64,000 bases of DNA. It comes from RGIG1681 sp045650505. Its GTDB lineage: Bacteria > Bacillota > Clostridia > Christensenellales > UBA1242. The translations under genes were made by a program, and so were the position numbers. Shown here piece by piece: positions 5,968 to 14,282 of the stretch. Where the stretch lies: assembly GCA_045650505.1 (NCBI GenBank), contig JAZRRE010000030.1, positions 1 through 64,000 of the forward strand, given 5' to 3'. The notes under the pieces are model-generated. The model was not told the origin of the DNA. It saw nothing but the letters and a program-made list of their open reading frames with translations, and made no database searches. How positions within the stretch are numbered: the first letter of the stretch is position 1; each line of letters starts with the position of its first letter.

Positions 5968-8193
5968 TTAATCAATTCCTAAATTTTCGAACCTTTTTAA
6001 AAGGCTTTCAAGCATTGTGTTTCTAACAGCCGAAGACTTATTGTTAATCATATAAAAAACATTCGACTGCTTTCCGATAAGAACCACCACTTTTTTCGCA
6101 CGCGTAACAGCTGTGTATAAAAGGTTTTTGTTCATTAAGAGTGGACTTCCACCCATAATTGGAATAATCACCACAGGAAACTCACTTCCCTGACTTTTAT
6201 GAATGGTGATTGCATAACTTAAAACAAGTTCTTCAAGTTCAGCATAAGAATAACAAACTCTTCTTCCGTCATCAAACAAAACATAAACTTCATTGACTTC
6301 GGTGTTGATGTCTTCAATATAACCCATATCTCCATTGAACACACCAGAGCCATAAGTTGGGTAACCAAAATCGTTATACTTTTCCCACTCTTGGTCATAG
6401 TTGTTTTGTGTTTGCATAACCTTATCACCCACCCTGAAAATGCGTTTATGAAGAGTGATTTGCTTTTTGAATGGAGTCATTGGGTTCAACTTTTCTTGAA
6501 TCAGCACATTCAAATTGTCAACGCCAGCAACACCTGCTTTCATTGGTGCAATAACTTGAATATCTTCACTTGTGATATCTTTAAAATATTTCGGCATACG
6601 CTCGGCAATAAGCGAAACAATTTCACTTGCCACTGCATTTGGCTCACTTGTTCCTGAATAGAAAAAGTCACTTGATTTAACTGAAAGGTCAGGCATTTCA
6701 CTGTGATTGATTTTATGTGCGTTATGCGCAATCATACTGTCTTCACTCTGCCTGAAAATTTGTGTAAGTTCAACCACTTTAAAGCAGTCACTTGAAATAA
6801 TGTCAGCAAGCACATTTCCTGCACCCACGCTAGGAAGTTGGTCTTTGTCACCAACCAAAATGAGTCTTGTTCCAAAATTAAGTGCCTTTAAAAGTGAACT
6901 CATCAAAAACACATCAAGCATTGAAACTTCATCAACAATAATAACTTCGGCGTCAAGTGGGTTGTGTTCATTTCTAACAAAGCCTTTTCCCCCACCACCA
7001 AAGTTAGCTTCTAGCGCTCTGTGAATAGTGCTTGCACTTTCACCCGTTTGCTCTTCAAGGCGTTTTGCAGCCCTGCCGGTTGGAGCCATAAGCATACATT
7101 TCTTTCTTGCATTTTTAAAGATTTTTAAAATGGCTTTAATAATTGTGGTTTTTCCTGTTCCCGGTCCACCTGTAATCACCACCACGCTTTCAGACACACC
7201 AGCAAGCACAGCCTGTTTTTGCATTTCGTGAAGCGTGATTTTGTTAAGTTTTTCATATTGCGAAATATCGTTTTCATCACCAAGTTTTTGAACCACATTT
7301 CCTGCTGACAAGTTCAAAAGTTTGTGAGCAATAAAGTCTTCCATTGAGTAATATTTTGAAATCGCAAGTGCTTCTTTTTCGTTGTGCTCAACTTTTTTGA
7401 GTGCCCCTGTGATTTCAAGGTCAACAATGGCGTCTTCAACACGCTCTAAATAATTTGAATCAAGTTCCAAAACTTCAAGTGTTGCAGTTTTTAACTCTTC
7501 TGTGTATGCCACAGTTGAGCCGTGCTTTTCAGCAATTTCAGTGAGTGCAAAAAGAACGCCTGCTTTGATTCGAATGTCACTATCAAACTCAACACCAATC
7601 TTGATTGCAATTTTATCGGCTGTTTTAAAGCCAATGCCTTCAATGTCTTCAATCAACTTATAAGGGTTCTGCGAAATAATCTCTTCAGTGCGATATTTAT
7701 ATTTGTTAAAAATCTTAACCGACATATTGATTGAAATGTCATACTTTTGCAAGAACATAACAGCCTCTTGCATTTTCTTTATGTCTTTGTAAGTGTTGTG
7801 GATTTCGTTTGCTTTCTTTTCACTGATTCCACGAATGCTCACAAGTTCTTTCGGGCTGTTTTCGATAATTTCAAGAGTTCTTTCTCCAAACTTTTTAACA
7901 ATGTTTTTTGCAGTAACTTCTCCCACTCCTGAAATAAGCCCACAAGAAAGATATTTTTCAATCGCAAACACATCTGTTGGCTTTTCAACCTTAATTGATT
8001 CAGCCTCAAACTGTTCGCCATATTTTTTGTTAACTTTAAATTCACCTTCAAGTTCAAGATTTTCACCCTTTCCAACAATCGGGAACTTTCCGGCAACAGT
8101 AATCATTTCTCCGGCACAGTAAAGGTCGAGAATGGTGTATCCATTCTCGCTGTTTCGATAAACTATACTTTCAACAATGCCTTTAAGTATCAT
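5968..8193 (-). CDS. recD2: RecD2-type SF1B DNA helicase
   Basis: The protein has 741 residues. The N-terminal part has an OB-like start (VESIVYRNSENGYTILDL) and helix-hairpin-helix segments (ISGVGEVTAKNIVKKFG, IEGIGFKTADKIA). The helicase core has Walker A GGPGTGKTT (near 345), Walker B VDEVSMLD and motif VI-like YAITIHKSQGSEFP, with VTRAKK near the end. This is the 5'-3' helicase family found outside RecBCD, linked to repair and stability. The ATG at 8193 has no Shine-Dalgarno; instead a promoter puts +1 at the A of the ATG. Confidence 0.93.
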   Translation of the reverse strand: MILKGIVESIVYRNSENGYTILDLYCAGEMITVAGKFPIVGKGENLELEGEFKVNKKYGEQFEAESIKVEKPTDVFAIEKYLSCGLISGVGEVTAKNIVKKFGERTLEIIENSPKELVSIRGISEKKANEIHNTYKDIKKMQEAVMFLQKYDISINMSVKIFNKYKYRTEEIISQNPYKLIEDIEGIGFKTADKIAIKIGVEFDSDIRIKAGVLFALTEIAEKHGSTVAYTEELKTATLEVLELDSNYLERVEDAIVDLEITGALKKVEHNEKEALAISKYYSMEDFIAHKLLNLSAGNVVQKLGDENDISQYEKLNKITLHEMQKQAVLAGVSESVVVITGGPGTGKTTIIKAILKIFKNARKKCMLMAPTGRAAKRLEEQTGESASTIHRALEANFGGGGKGFVRNEHNPLDAEVIIVDEVSMLDVFLMSSLLKALNFGTRLILVGDKDQLPSVGAGNVLADIISSDCFKVVELTQIFRQSEDSMIAHNAHKINHSEMPDLSVKSSDFFYSGTSEPNAVASEIVSLIAERMPKYFKDITSEDIQVIAPMKAGVAGVDNLNVLIQEKLNPMTPFKKQITLHKRIFRVGDKVMQTQNNYDQEWEKYNDFGYPTYGSGVFNGDMGYIEDINTEVNEVYVLFDDGRRVCYSYAELEELVLSYAITIHKSQGSEFPVVIIPIMGGSPLLMNKNLLYTAVTRAKKVVVLIGKQSNVFYMINNKSSAVRNTMLESLLKRFENLGID

Positions 8194-8199
8194 AACAAC

Positions 8200-8228
8200 A
8201 TAGTAACGCAAATTGAAATTAAAGTCAA
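8200..8228 (-). promoter_or_regulatory. recD2 promoter predicting a leaderless mRNA
   Basis: On the minus strand TTGACT (8228-8223), a 17-nt spacer and TACTAT (8205-8200) are followed by exactly 6 nt and then the ATG. The usual start is 6-7 nt after the -10 box, so +1 would coincide with the start codon. Confidence 0.6.
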
Positions 8229-8303
8229 TTTTTGAAAAACGCAAAACTCAAAAGACCTGTCTTTTTATAAATAAATTTCAAACTTTTCACGCATAATAAA
8301 AAT

Positions 8304-9110
8304 ATGAAAAGAATATTTTTAATTTTAACAATACTTATGTTTTCGCTCTTTGCAACCTTTGCACCAAAAGCATTTAAAAACAATATAAAAACTAATGCCG
8401 CTTCAACCACTCCAAAAATAGCAATCGTGATTGATGACTTTGGAAGTTATGACCAAAGCGGGGTTGAAACGCTTTCAAAATGCACCGAAAAACTAACCTG
8501 TGCAGTGCTTCCAAATGTTGACAACTCAAAAGCCAACGCAAAGCAGTTTAAGGGCCTTGGGCACGAAATTATCTTGCATATGCCAATGGACGCTTATGTG
8601 CCACTTCCTGCAGATTGGTATGGCCCTGTTTATATCAAAAACACCGACAGCCCTGAAACTGCAACCAAAAAACTTGAAACCTGTTTAAAAGAGTTTGAAG
8701 GTGTTAAAGGTTTCAACATTCACATTGGTTCTGGTGTCAGCCGAAACCAAACTTTAATGACAGCAATTTACAACTTTGCAAAAGAGCATAACTTATACTT
8801 TTTAGACAGCCGAACCATTGAAACCAAAGCCACCGAAAACGCTTGCAAAAATACCGGCTCTGTTTATCTTGGCAGAGATGTGTTTTTAGAAGCCGACAAA
8901 AACCGAACTTACTCTGGCGTGTGCAATCGCCTTTTAGAAACTGCAAACCTTGCAAAAGAAAAAGGCTATGCAATCGCAATCGGCCATGTGGGAGCAGAAG
9001 GTGGAGAAAACACAGCAAAAGCAATTATTGACACCCTTCCAAAAATCAAAGAAATGGGCATTCAAATCGTTCCCCTTCACGAAATTTATGAAACTCTTAA
9101 AAATCAATAA
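8304..9110 (+). CDS. Secreted divergent polysaccharide deacetylase
   Basis: The protein has 268 residues with an N-terminal signal or anchor (about 5-24, IFLILTILMFSLFATFAP), so it acts outside the cytoplasm. The body matches the divergent polysaccharide deacetylase family (YibQ-like): IAIVIDDFGSY at about 39-49, LGHEIILHMPMDA with the His-containing metal region, and IAIGHVG near the C-terminus. The likely substrate is a cell-wall or exported glycan. It is divergent from recD2. No Shine-Dalgarno is visible; CATAAT lies 6 nt before the ATG, though without a good -35. Confidence 0.82.
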   Translation: MKRIFLILTILMFSLFATFAPKAFKNNIKTNAASTTPKIAIVIDDFGSYDQSGVETLSKCTEKLTCAVLPNVDNSKANAKQFKGLGHEIILHMPMDAYVPLPADWYGPVYIKNTDSPETATKKLETCLKEFEGVKGFNIHIGSGVSRNQTLMTAIYNFAKEHNLYFLDSRTIETKATENACKNTGSVYLGRDVFLEADKNRTYSGVCNRLLETANLAKEKGYAIAIGHVGAEGGENTAKAIIDTLPKIKEMGIQIVPLHEIYETLKNQ

Positions 9111-9198
9111 TTTGTCAAAATTTAACAAAAATAAAAATCATTTCAATTTGATTTCACATTTCTTTTCTAATTTGCTAAACTTGATTTAGGAGATTATT

Positions 9199-9885
9199 AT
9201 GAAAGGAATTATTATTTCAATCGAAGGCACTGATGGTGCTGGAAAACATACACAACAACAATTATTAATGAAAGATTTAAAAGAGCAAGGCTATAGTGTT
9301 TTAGACCAAAGTTTCCCACATTATGATAGTGACTCTTCTGCCCCTGTTAAAATGTATCTTGCTGGTGAATTTGGAAAAGACTCAAACTCACTCAACGCTT
9401 ATCAAGCCTCTGTGCTTTATGCAGTTGACAGAATGTGCACATATCAAAAAGATTTAAAAGCACACTATGAAAATGGTGGCATACTATTGTTTGATAGATA
9501 TGTTCAATCAAACTTCATTCACCAATGCTCAAAAATTGATGATATTGACGAAAAACTCAAATTCATCAAATGGGAAGAAGAACTTGAATATGACACACTT
9601 GGGCTTCCACGACCAGACCTTATTTTCTTTATTGAAATGCCTGTTGAAAAGAGCATTGAACTTGCTCGTGCCCGTGCCGATTATAAAAACGGGCAAACCA
9701 AAGACATTCACGAAGAAGACACAGAATATCTTTCAAAGTCTTACAACAATGGCTTAACCCTTGCAAAAGAACTTGGCTGGAATCTTATTCACTGCGTTGA
9801 TGAAAATAACAACATTAGAACCATTGAAGATATCCACGCAGAAATTATGGAAATTGCAACCAAATTCCTTGAAAACCAAAAATAA
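9199..9885 (+). CDS. tmk: Thymidylate kinase
   Basis: The protein has 228 residues and phosphorylates dTMP to dTDP with ATP. The P-loop reads GTDGAGKHT (residues 10-18); a His follows the Lys where most kinases have Ser or Thr. DRYVQSNFIHQ near 101 is the DR(Y/H) substrate motif, RPDLIFFIEMP is the beta-strand before the lid, and RARADYKNGQ lies in the LID. An AGGAG lies 8 nt upstream. It is monocistronic, closed by a strong terminator shared with rubrerythrin. Confidence 0.9.
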   Translation: MKGIIISIEGTDGAGKHTQQQLLMKDLKEQGYSVLDQSFPHYDSDSSAPVKMYLAGEFGKDSNSLNAYQASVLYAVDRMCTYQKDLKAHYENGGILLFDRYVQSNFIHQCSKIDDIDEKLKFIKWEEELEYDTLGLPRPDLIFFIEMPVEKSIELARARADYKNGQTKDIHEEDTEYLSKSYNNGLTLAKELGWNLIHCVDENNNIRTIEDIHAEIMEIATKFLENQK

Positions 9886-9931
9886 AAAACGCAAAATCAA
9901 AGAAAAATACTTAAAAAATATATAAAAAAAC

Positions 9932-9960
9932 AAAAACACTCACAAATTGTGAGTGTTTTT
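9932..9960. terminator. Bidirectional terminator between tmk and rubrerythrin
   Basis: AAAAACACTCAC and GTGAGTGTTTTT pair over 12 bp around AAATT, with A and T runs on either side, between two convergent genes. Confidence 0.85.
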
Positions 9961-9966
9961 TGTTTA

Positions 9967-10512
9967 TTAATAATTAGTTGCATTAATTTCAAAGTAAGCC
10001 TTTGGGTGTGCACAAGTTGGGCAGATTTCTGGAGCCTTTTCACCAACATGAATGTGTCCACAATTTCTGCATTTCCAAATGTGAATGCCTGTGTCTTTTG
10101 TGAAAACTTTATTTTCTTTCACATTTTCTAAAAGTTTTAAATATCTTTCTTCGTGATGTTTTTCGATTGCAGCAACCATTCTAAACTTTGCAGCAATTTC
10201 AACAAAACCTTCTTCTTCAGCAACTTTTGCAAATTCTGCATACATATCAGTCCATTCATAGTTTTCACCTTCAGCAGCCGCTTTAAGGTTTTCCATTGTT
10301 GACTTAACTTCGCCACCCTCTAAATATTTAAACCACATTTTTGCGTGTTCTTTTTCGTTTTCAGCAGTTTCTAAAAAGAGTGCTGCAATTTGTTCATAAC
10401 CCTCTTTTTTTGCCTTGCTTGCAAAATAAGTATATTTATTTCTTGCTTGTGATTCACCAGCAAATGCTGTGTGTAAATTTTGTTCGGTTTTTGAGCCTTT
10501 AAGTTCTTTCAT
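9967..10512 (-). CDS. rbr: Rubrerythrin
   Basis: The protein has 181 residues: a four-helix ferritin-like diiron domain (ligand stretches GESQARNKY near 19, ENEKEHAK near 51 and IEKHHEERY near 117) followed by a C-terminal rubredoxin-like iron site (CRNCG near 148 and CPTCAHPK near 163). It reduces hydrogen peroxide in the cytoplasm of anaerobes. AGGAG precedes the ATG. The complete domain set is a good marker of an anaerobic lifestyle. Confidence 0.95.
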   Translation of the reverse strand: MKELKGSKTEQNLHTAFAGESQARNKYTYFASKAKKEGYEQIAALFLETAENEKEHAKMWFKYLEGGEVKSTMENLKAAAEGENYEWTDMYAEFAKVAEEEGFVEIAAKFRMVAAIEKHHEERYLKLLENVKENKVFTKDTGIHIWKCRNCGHIHVGEKAPEICPTCAHPKAYFEINATNY

Positions 10513-10539
10513 AATTATTCTCCTTATGTATTAAATATT

Positions 10540-11121
10540 TTATTGTTCTTCATAATCTTTGGTGTCAATTTCTTTAACATTTTCACCTTCAACAAGATAT
10601 GCCTTTTCAGCAAGTTTCATCATTGGCATATCACTTAACGAATCTGAATAAAATGCTTCAAGTTTTGCTTTTGGGTAAACCCTTTTAAACTCTTCAACTT
10701 TTGCTTCGCCATAACAGTTTTTGCCATAAATCTTGCCGGTTTTAACATTATAATTTGTTGCAATATAATTTTTAATGTTAAGCATTTCAAGTACCGGTTT
10801 AATAATAAAACCAAGTGATGCTGAAACAATAATGTCTTCTTCATCTTTCTTTTGTGGAGGGTACCACTTCATAATTTTGTTGGCATTTCTTGCCCAAAAT
10901 TTGTCCACAATTTTGTCGATGTTTGAGTACAATGGAACAAAGAAAAACATACATTCTTTAAAGCGTTTTTTCTTAACAACTTTCATTCCATAAAGTGCAA
11001 AGACAATCAAAAAGTAAGGCGCAAATAAAAGCAAATAAGGCCTTGAAAAAATCATATAGAAAAAGAAGTCTGTTGAACTATCTCCCTTATAAATTGTCTT
11101 GTCAAAATCGTATCCTACCAT
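10540..11121 (-). CDS. HAD-superfamily phosphatase, subfamily IB-like
   Basis: The protein has 193 residues. Motif I DFDKT (Asp5 and Asp7) is at the very N-terminus, motif II is ISVSAS-like (VSASLG near 100), and motif III/IV is SDSLSDMPMM near 160. A hydrophobic stretch (about 24-48, FSRPYLLLFAPYFLIVFAL) in the cap region suggests membrane association, as in some IB phosphatases acting on lipid-linked substrates. It follows rubrerythrin's gene by 27 nt on the same strand but has its own GGAG. The substrate is unknown. Confidence 0.75.
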   Translation of the reverse strand: MVGYDFDKTIYKGDSSTDFFFYMIFSRPYLLLFAPYFLIVFALYGMKVVKKKRFKECMFFFVPLYSNIDKIVDKFWARNANKIMKWYPPQKKDEEDIIVSASLGFIIKPVLEMLNIKNYIATNYNVKTGKIYGKNCYGEAKVEEFKRVYPKAKLEAFYSDSLSDMPMMKLAEKAYLVEGENVKEIDTKDYEEQ

Positions 11122-11150
11122 AATATCTCCACAAGTTTATTATATAAAAA

Positions 11151-11181
11151 AGCCAAATGATTGTCAATTAATCACTTGGCT
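11151..11181 (-). terminator. Terminator closing the five-gene operon
   Basis: AGCCAAGTGATT and AATCATTTGGCT (minus strand; one wobble) pair around ATTGAC, followed by TTTTTTATA. It lies just beyond the stop of the last operon gene. Confidence 0.7.
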
Positions 11182-11208
11182 AAATTTATATTTAAAGAGA
11201 TTTTTTTG

Positions 11209-11484
11209 TTATTTTCTTGCCATTTTATTTTCAGTTTTTATTCTTCGTTTGTTAAGAATAAAATAAACCAAAACTGCAGCAATTGCAAGAATGTTAAGCA
11301 CACCAGCAAACACATTTAACCCCACAAAACCATCAAACAAATTCACTGAATTTCGCGAGATTTTCACAAACTGAACGATGTCAAAAATAATCATAAACAA
11401 ATCAAACAAAACAACAATCGAAATTAATGAAAATAGAATCAAAAACAACTTGTCATTTTTAAATTTATATATAAGTCTATTCAT
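11209..11484 (-). CDS. Small membrane protein, end of the release-factor/helicase operon
   Basis: The protein has 91 residues with two clear membrane segments (about 13-38, LFLILFSLISIVVLFDLFMI, and 55-78) and a basic tail (KRRIKTENKMARK). The ATG overlaps the stop of the preceding gene by 8 bases and has GAGGTGAG upstream, so it is translated with the GLUG-repeat protein. I recognise no family; a structural partner of that membrane protein is a fair guess. Confidence 0.65.
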   Translation of the reverse strand: MNRLIYKFKNDKLFLILFSLISIVVLFDLFMIIFDIVQFVKISRNSVNLFDGFVGLNVFAGVLNILAIAAVLVYFILNKRRIKTENKMARK

Positions 11485-13558
11485 AAATTCTCACCTCACT
11501 AGGAATGTTGTTTATGTTGTCAACCTTAATAAAATATATTTCATCGTTTGCAATCATTTCAAATGAATAAGCAACTTCCGTTCCAAATACATCATAAACA
11601 GTTGTAAGTCTGCCATAGGCTGAAGCATCAATCGAACTTCCTGCAACATAATAATTTGATTCAATATAATTATAAGCTTCGCCAAGTTCAACTCTGCCCA
11701 TAAATTGATAATAAATTCTTGAATTTCCAATAAAACCAGCAACTGCACCATAAGCCTTAATTATCTTCTCAACTTCTTGAGGCTTATTTTTAAATTCAAC
11801 TTTTGAATAACAATTTTCAATCAATGCGTGATTATTTGCACCAACCACACCACCAACATAAGCTATAACTTCATTTTCTTTTGTGCTGTTTGTATCCGCT
11901 TCGATTTCACCTTCAAATCCCGAATAAGTGATTTGTGTCTCATTAAAAGCAGCAACACCACCAGCATAAACAGCTGACTTTTTGCTCTTTGCATAAACTT
12001 TTCCGGTTGATTTTGATTTCTTTATTTCACAAACAATAAACTTTCGTTCATATCCATTTTGAACTTGAACTTCATAAGAATAATTATCATCAACAACATT
12101 AAACGCAGCAATTCCACCAGCAAAAACAATTGAAATATCACCTTCTGCTACAATTTCTCCATAATTATTTGAATTTAAAATCTTTTTATAATTATTGCAA
12201 ACAATGCCGCCTGCATAAACGTGAAATTCTTGTTCTGCATCAGCAGTTTCTCTGGTTGATTTTGAGGTGATTTTTGCATTATTCACACAATTTTCAATCA
12301 CAGCATAATTTTGCATTGAAATACCCGCACAGTTTGGGTGCCATTCTTTGTTTGAAATTTGATCAAGTTCTACATTATTTTCACAAGCAGAAATTGTTCC
12401 ATAATTTTCTCCAGCAATTCCTGAAAGGTCAACAGTGTCAGCCTCAAATTTTGCTTCAAGTGTTTTTGAATTGGCAATTGTTCCTTTATTTACCCCAGCA
12501 ATTCCTGAAAGATAAGCATTTGTTTCACCAAGATTAGTTATCACTGAATTCAACTCAACTTGAACATTATCAATAGTTCCTAAATTTTCTGTTGCTACAC
12601 CAGAAACAAAAATATCTTTAATTTCTCCATCAATGTTTTCTGAATTAATTTTACCTTTTATAATGCCAGAAAAATCGCAATTTTGAATTATTCCTGTGTT
12701 ATTTTCTGCTAAAATTGCAAAATTTTTCATAAATTCTCTATCTTTAAATTCAAATTCAAAATTAACATTATCAATTATTCCTGATAAGTTTTTAATAAGA
12801 GAATCACTTTGCTCACCATTTATCACAATGGTTTTATCATTACCAACAATCGTTCCGGAAAACTCATCAACTGAAAAATCATTTTCAAGCATAATGTCAT
12901 TTTCAAGAACATAATATCTATAACCTTTTTTAAGTGCAAGTTCAAATTCACTTGCAGTTGAAATATGCATTGGGTTATTTTCAGTTCCAACACCAAATAA
13001 ATTTTTCATTACCACAACAGAAACAAACGATAACACCGACATCACAATTAAAATTGCAGCAGTTGTTCCAGCAATTAGTTTTTGTTTAAAATTGAATTTC
13101 TTTGCTTCGCATTCAAACTTTTCACGAGTTGCTGTTATTTGAATTTTATTATTTAAATTGTAAATTTTATGAAGATTTTGCAAAATTTCTTCATTTTTAA
13201 ATAAAAATTTATATTTTTGTTTAATGAGTTTTCTCTCATCTAAAATGCCAAGCATTTCAAGTGGATAAACAATTTTATCACTGCAAGCATAAAGCCTGAG
13301 TGATTTTTTTGCACATCGTTTAAAGTCTTTATAAATTTGAAAATATTCCGGCACAACATCAAACTTATTTATCGGCATTAAATATTTTTCATATTTCAAA
13401 AGAATTTTATAAGACTTATATAAATAACAAAGAGATAAAATTGGAAACCTTCCAAAACAGATGTTAAGATCTGATTTAGACAGCATAAAAGAAGTGAACA
13501 ATTTTTCATTGTCACTCTTTATTGCTTCATAAAGTTTTATCAGTTTTTCTCTTTCCAT
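11477..13558 (-). CDS. Membrane-anchored GLUG-repeat surface protein
   Basis: The protein has 693 residues. Residues 1-155 are cytoplasmic, helical and rich in Lys/Tyr. A single membrane helix follows at about 161-187 (IAGTTAAILIVMSVLSFVSV). The outer part has repeated GIAGxNxGTIxNS-type units (for example GIAGVNKGTIANSK, GIAGENYGTISACE, AGGIVCNNYKKILNS, VGGVVGANNHALIENC), which match GLUG/beta-helix repeats of surface proteins. The topology is a sensor-like or adhesin-like type II protein. It lies in an operon with the helicase and coiled-coil genes; function unknown. Confidence 0.7.
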   Translation of the reverse strand: MEREKLIKLYEAIKSDNEKLFTSFMLSKSDLNICFGRFPILSLCYLYKSYKILLKYEKYLMPINKFDVVPEYFQIYKDFKRCAKKSLRLYACSDKIVYPLEMLGILDERKLIKQKYKFLFKNEEILQNLHKIYNLNNKIQITATREKFECEAKKFNFKQKLIAGTTAAILIVMSVLSFVSVVVMKNLFGVGTENNPMHISTASEFELALKKGYRYYVLENDIMLENDFSVDEFSGTIVGNDKTIVINGEQSDSLIKNLSGIIDNVNFEFEFKDREFMKNFAILAENNTGIIQNCDFSGIIKGKINSENIDGEIKDIFVSGVATENLGTIDNVQVELNSVITNLGETNAYLSGIAGVNKGTIANSKTLEAKFEADTVDLSGIAGENYGTISACENNVELDQISNKEWHPNCAGISMQNYAVIENCVNNAKITSKSTRETADAEQEFHVYAGGIVCNNYKKILNSNNYGEIVAEGDISIVFAGGIAAFNVVDDNYSYEVQVQNGYERKFIVCEIKKSKSTGKVYAKSKKSAVYAGGVAAFNETQITYSGFEGEIEADTNSTKENEVIAYVGGVVGANNHALIENCYSKVEFKNKPQEVEKIIKAYGAVAGFIGNSRIYYQFMGRVELGEAYNYIESNYYVAGSSIDASAYGRLTTVYDVFGTEVAYSFEMIANDEIYFIKVDNINNIPSEVRIYE

Positions 13559-13565
13559 TTATTAC

Positions 13566-14282
13566 CTATTTCTTTTTTGTTTTAACTTGTCTATCTTCTG
13601 CCCAACGATCTAAAATTTCAAAGATATATTCTTCATTGACATCTTGTTTTTCAACAATCTTTTTGAGAAGTTCATTTGAAGAGGCATAAGTTTCAGCAAG
13701 TGCGTCAATGCTCTTCTTTTCTTCTTCAAGGCGTTTTGCAATATTCTCATTGCCATCTTTGATTGATTGAATTGACTTTGTGTTAGATACAATATTTTCA
13801 GCAACATCTCTATTGATAAAATCACCAACAGTTTGAAGGTTCGCATTATAAGCATCTAAACTTTTTTCAAGTTCTTTAATGTTATAATTTCTGCGTTTTT
13901 CTTCAAGCAAGGTATCAAGTCTTCCAATTTGTTCTTCTGCTCTTTTTTCAATGTCATTGATTGCAGTGAGCCTTCCCTCAACACTTTCAAATTTTGAAAT
14001 AATGCTTTCAACACCTTCGGTATATTTTCCCGACATTCTCAAAAATTGATCAACTTTTCGAACAAGTTCTTCAGATTTTTCTGCTTGACTTGCAAGAAGT
14101 TTATAAATCTCTGAAAGTTTTGCTTGAACATCTCCAGAAAACGCTTCATCAAGTTTATCAACATCGTTTTTCATCGCAACATAAGTATTTAAAAATTCAT
14201 GCATATCTGCTTGAATTGGAACAAGCATTTCACGATATCCAACAAACGCGTCAATAAGAGCATTAACTTCATTATTGTCCAT
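13566..14282 (-). CDS. Coiled-coil protein of the helicase operon, unknown function
   Basis: The protein has 238 residues and is almost entirely predicted helical by composition, with long heptad stretches (about 55-125 and 165-215, rich in E, K, L, I). It has no signal or membrane segment, so it is cytoplasmic. Its start overlaps the helicase stop by one base, and only 7 nt separate it from the GLUG-protein start. It could bridge the helicase and the membrane protein, but this is inference from order only. Confidence 0.65.
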   Translation of the reverse strand: MDNNEVNALIDAFVGYREMLVPIQADMHEFLNTYVAMKNDVDKLDEAFSGDVQAKLSEIYKLLASQAEKSEELVRKVDQFLRMSGKYTEGVESIISKFESVEGRLTAINDIEKRAEEQIGRLDTLLEEKRRNYNIKELEKSLDAYNANLQTVGDFINRDVAENIVSNTKSIQSIKDGNENIAKRLEEEKKSIDALAETYASSNELLKKIVEKQDVNEEYIFEILDRWAEDRQVKTKKK

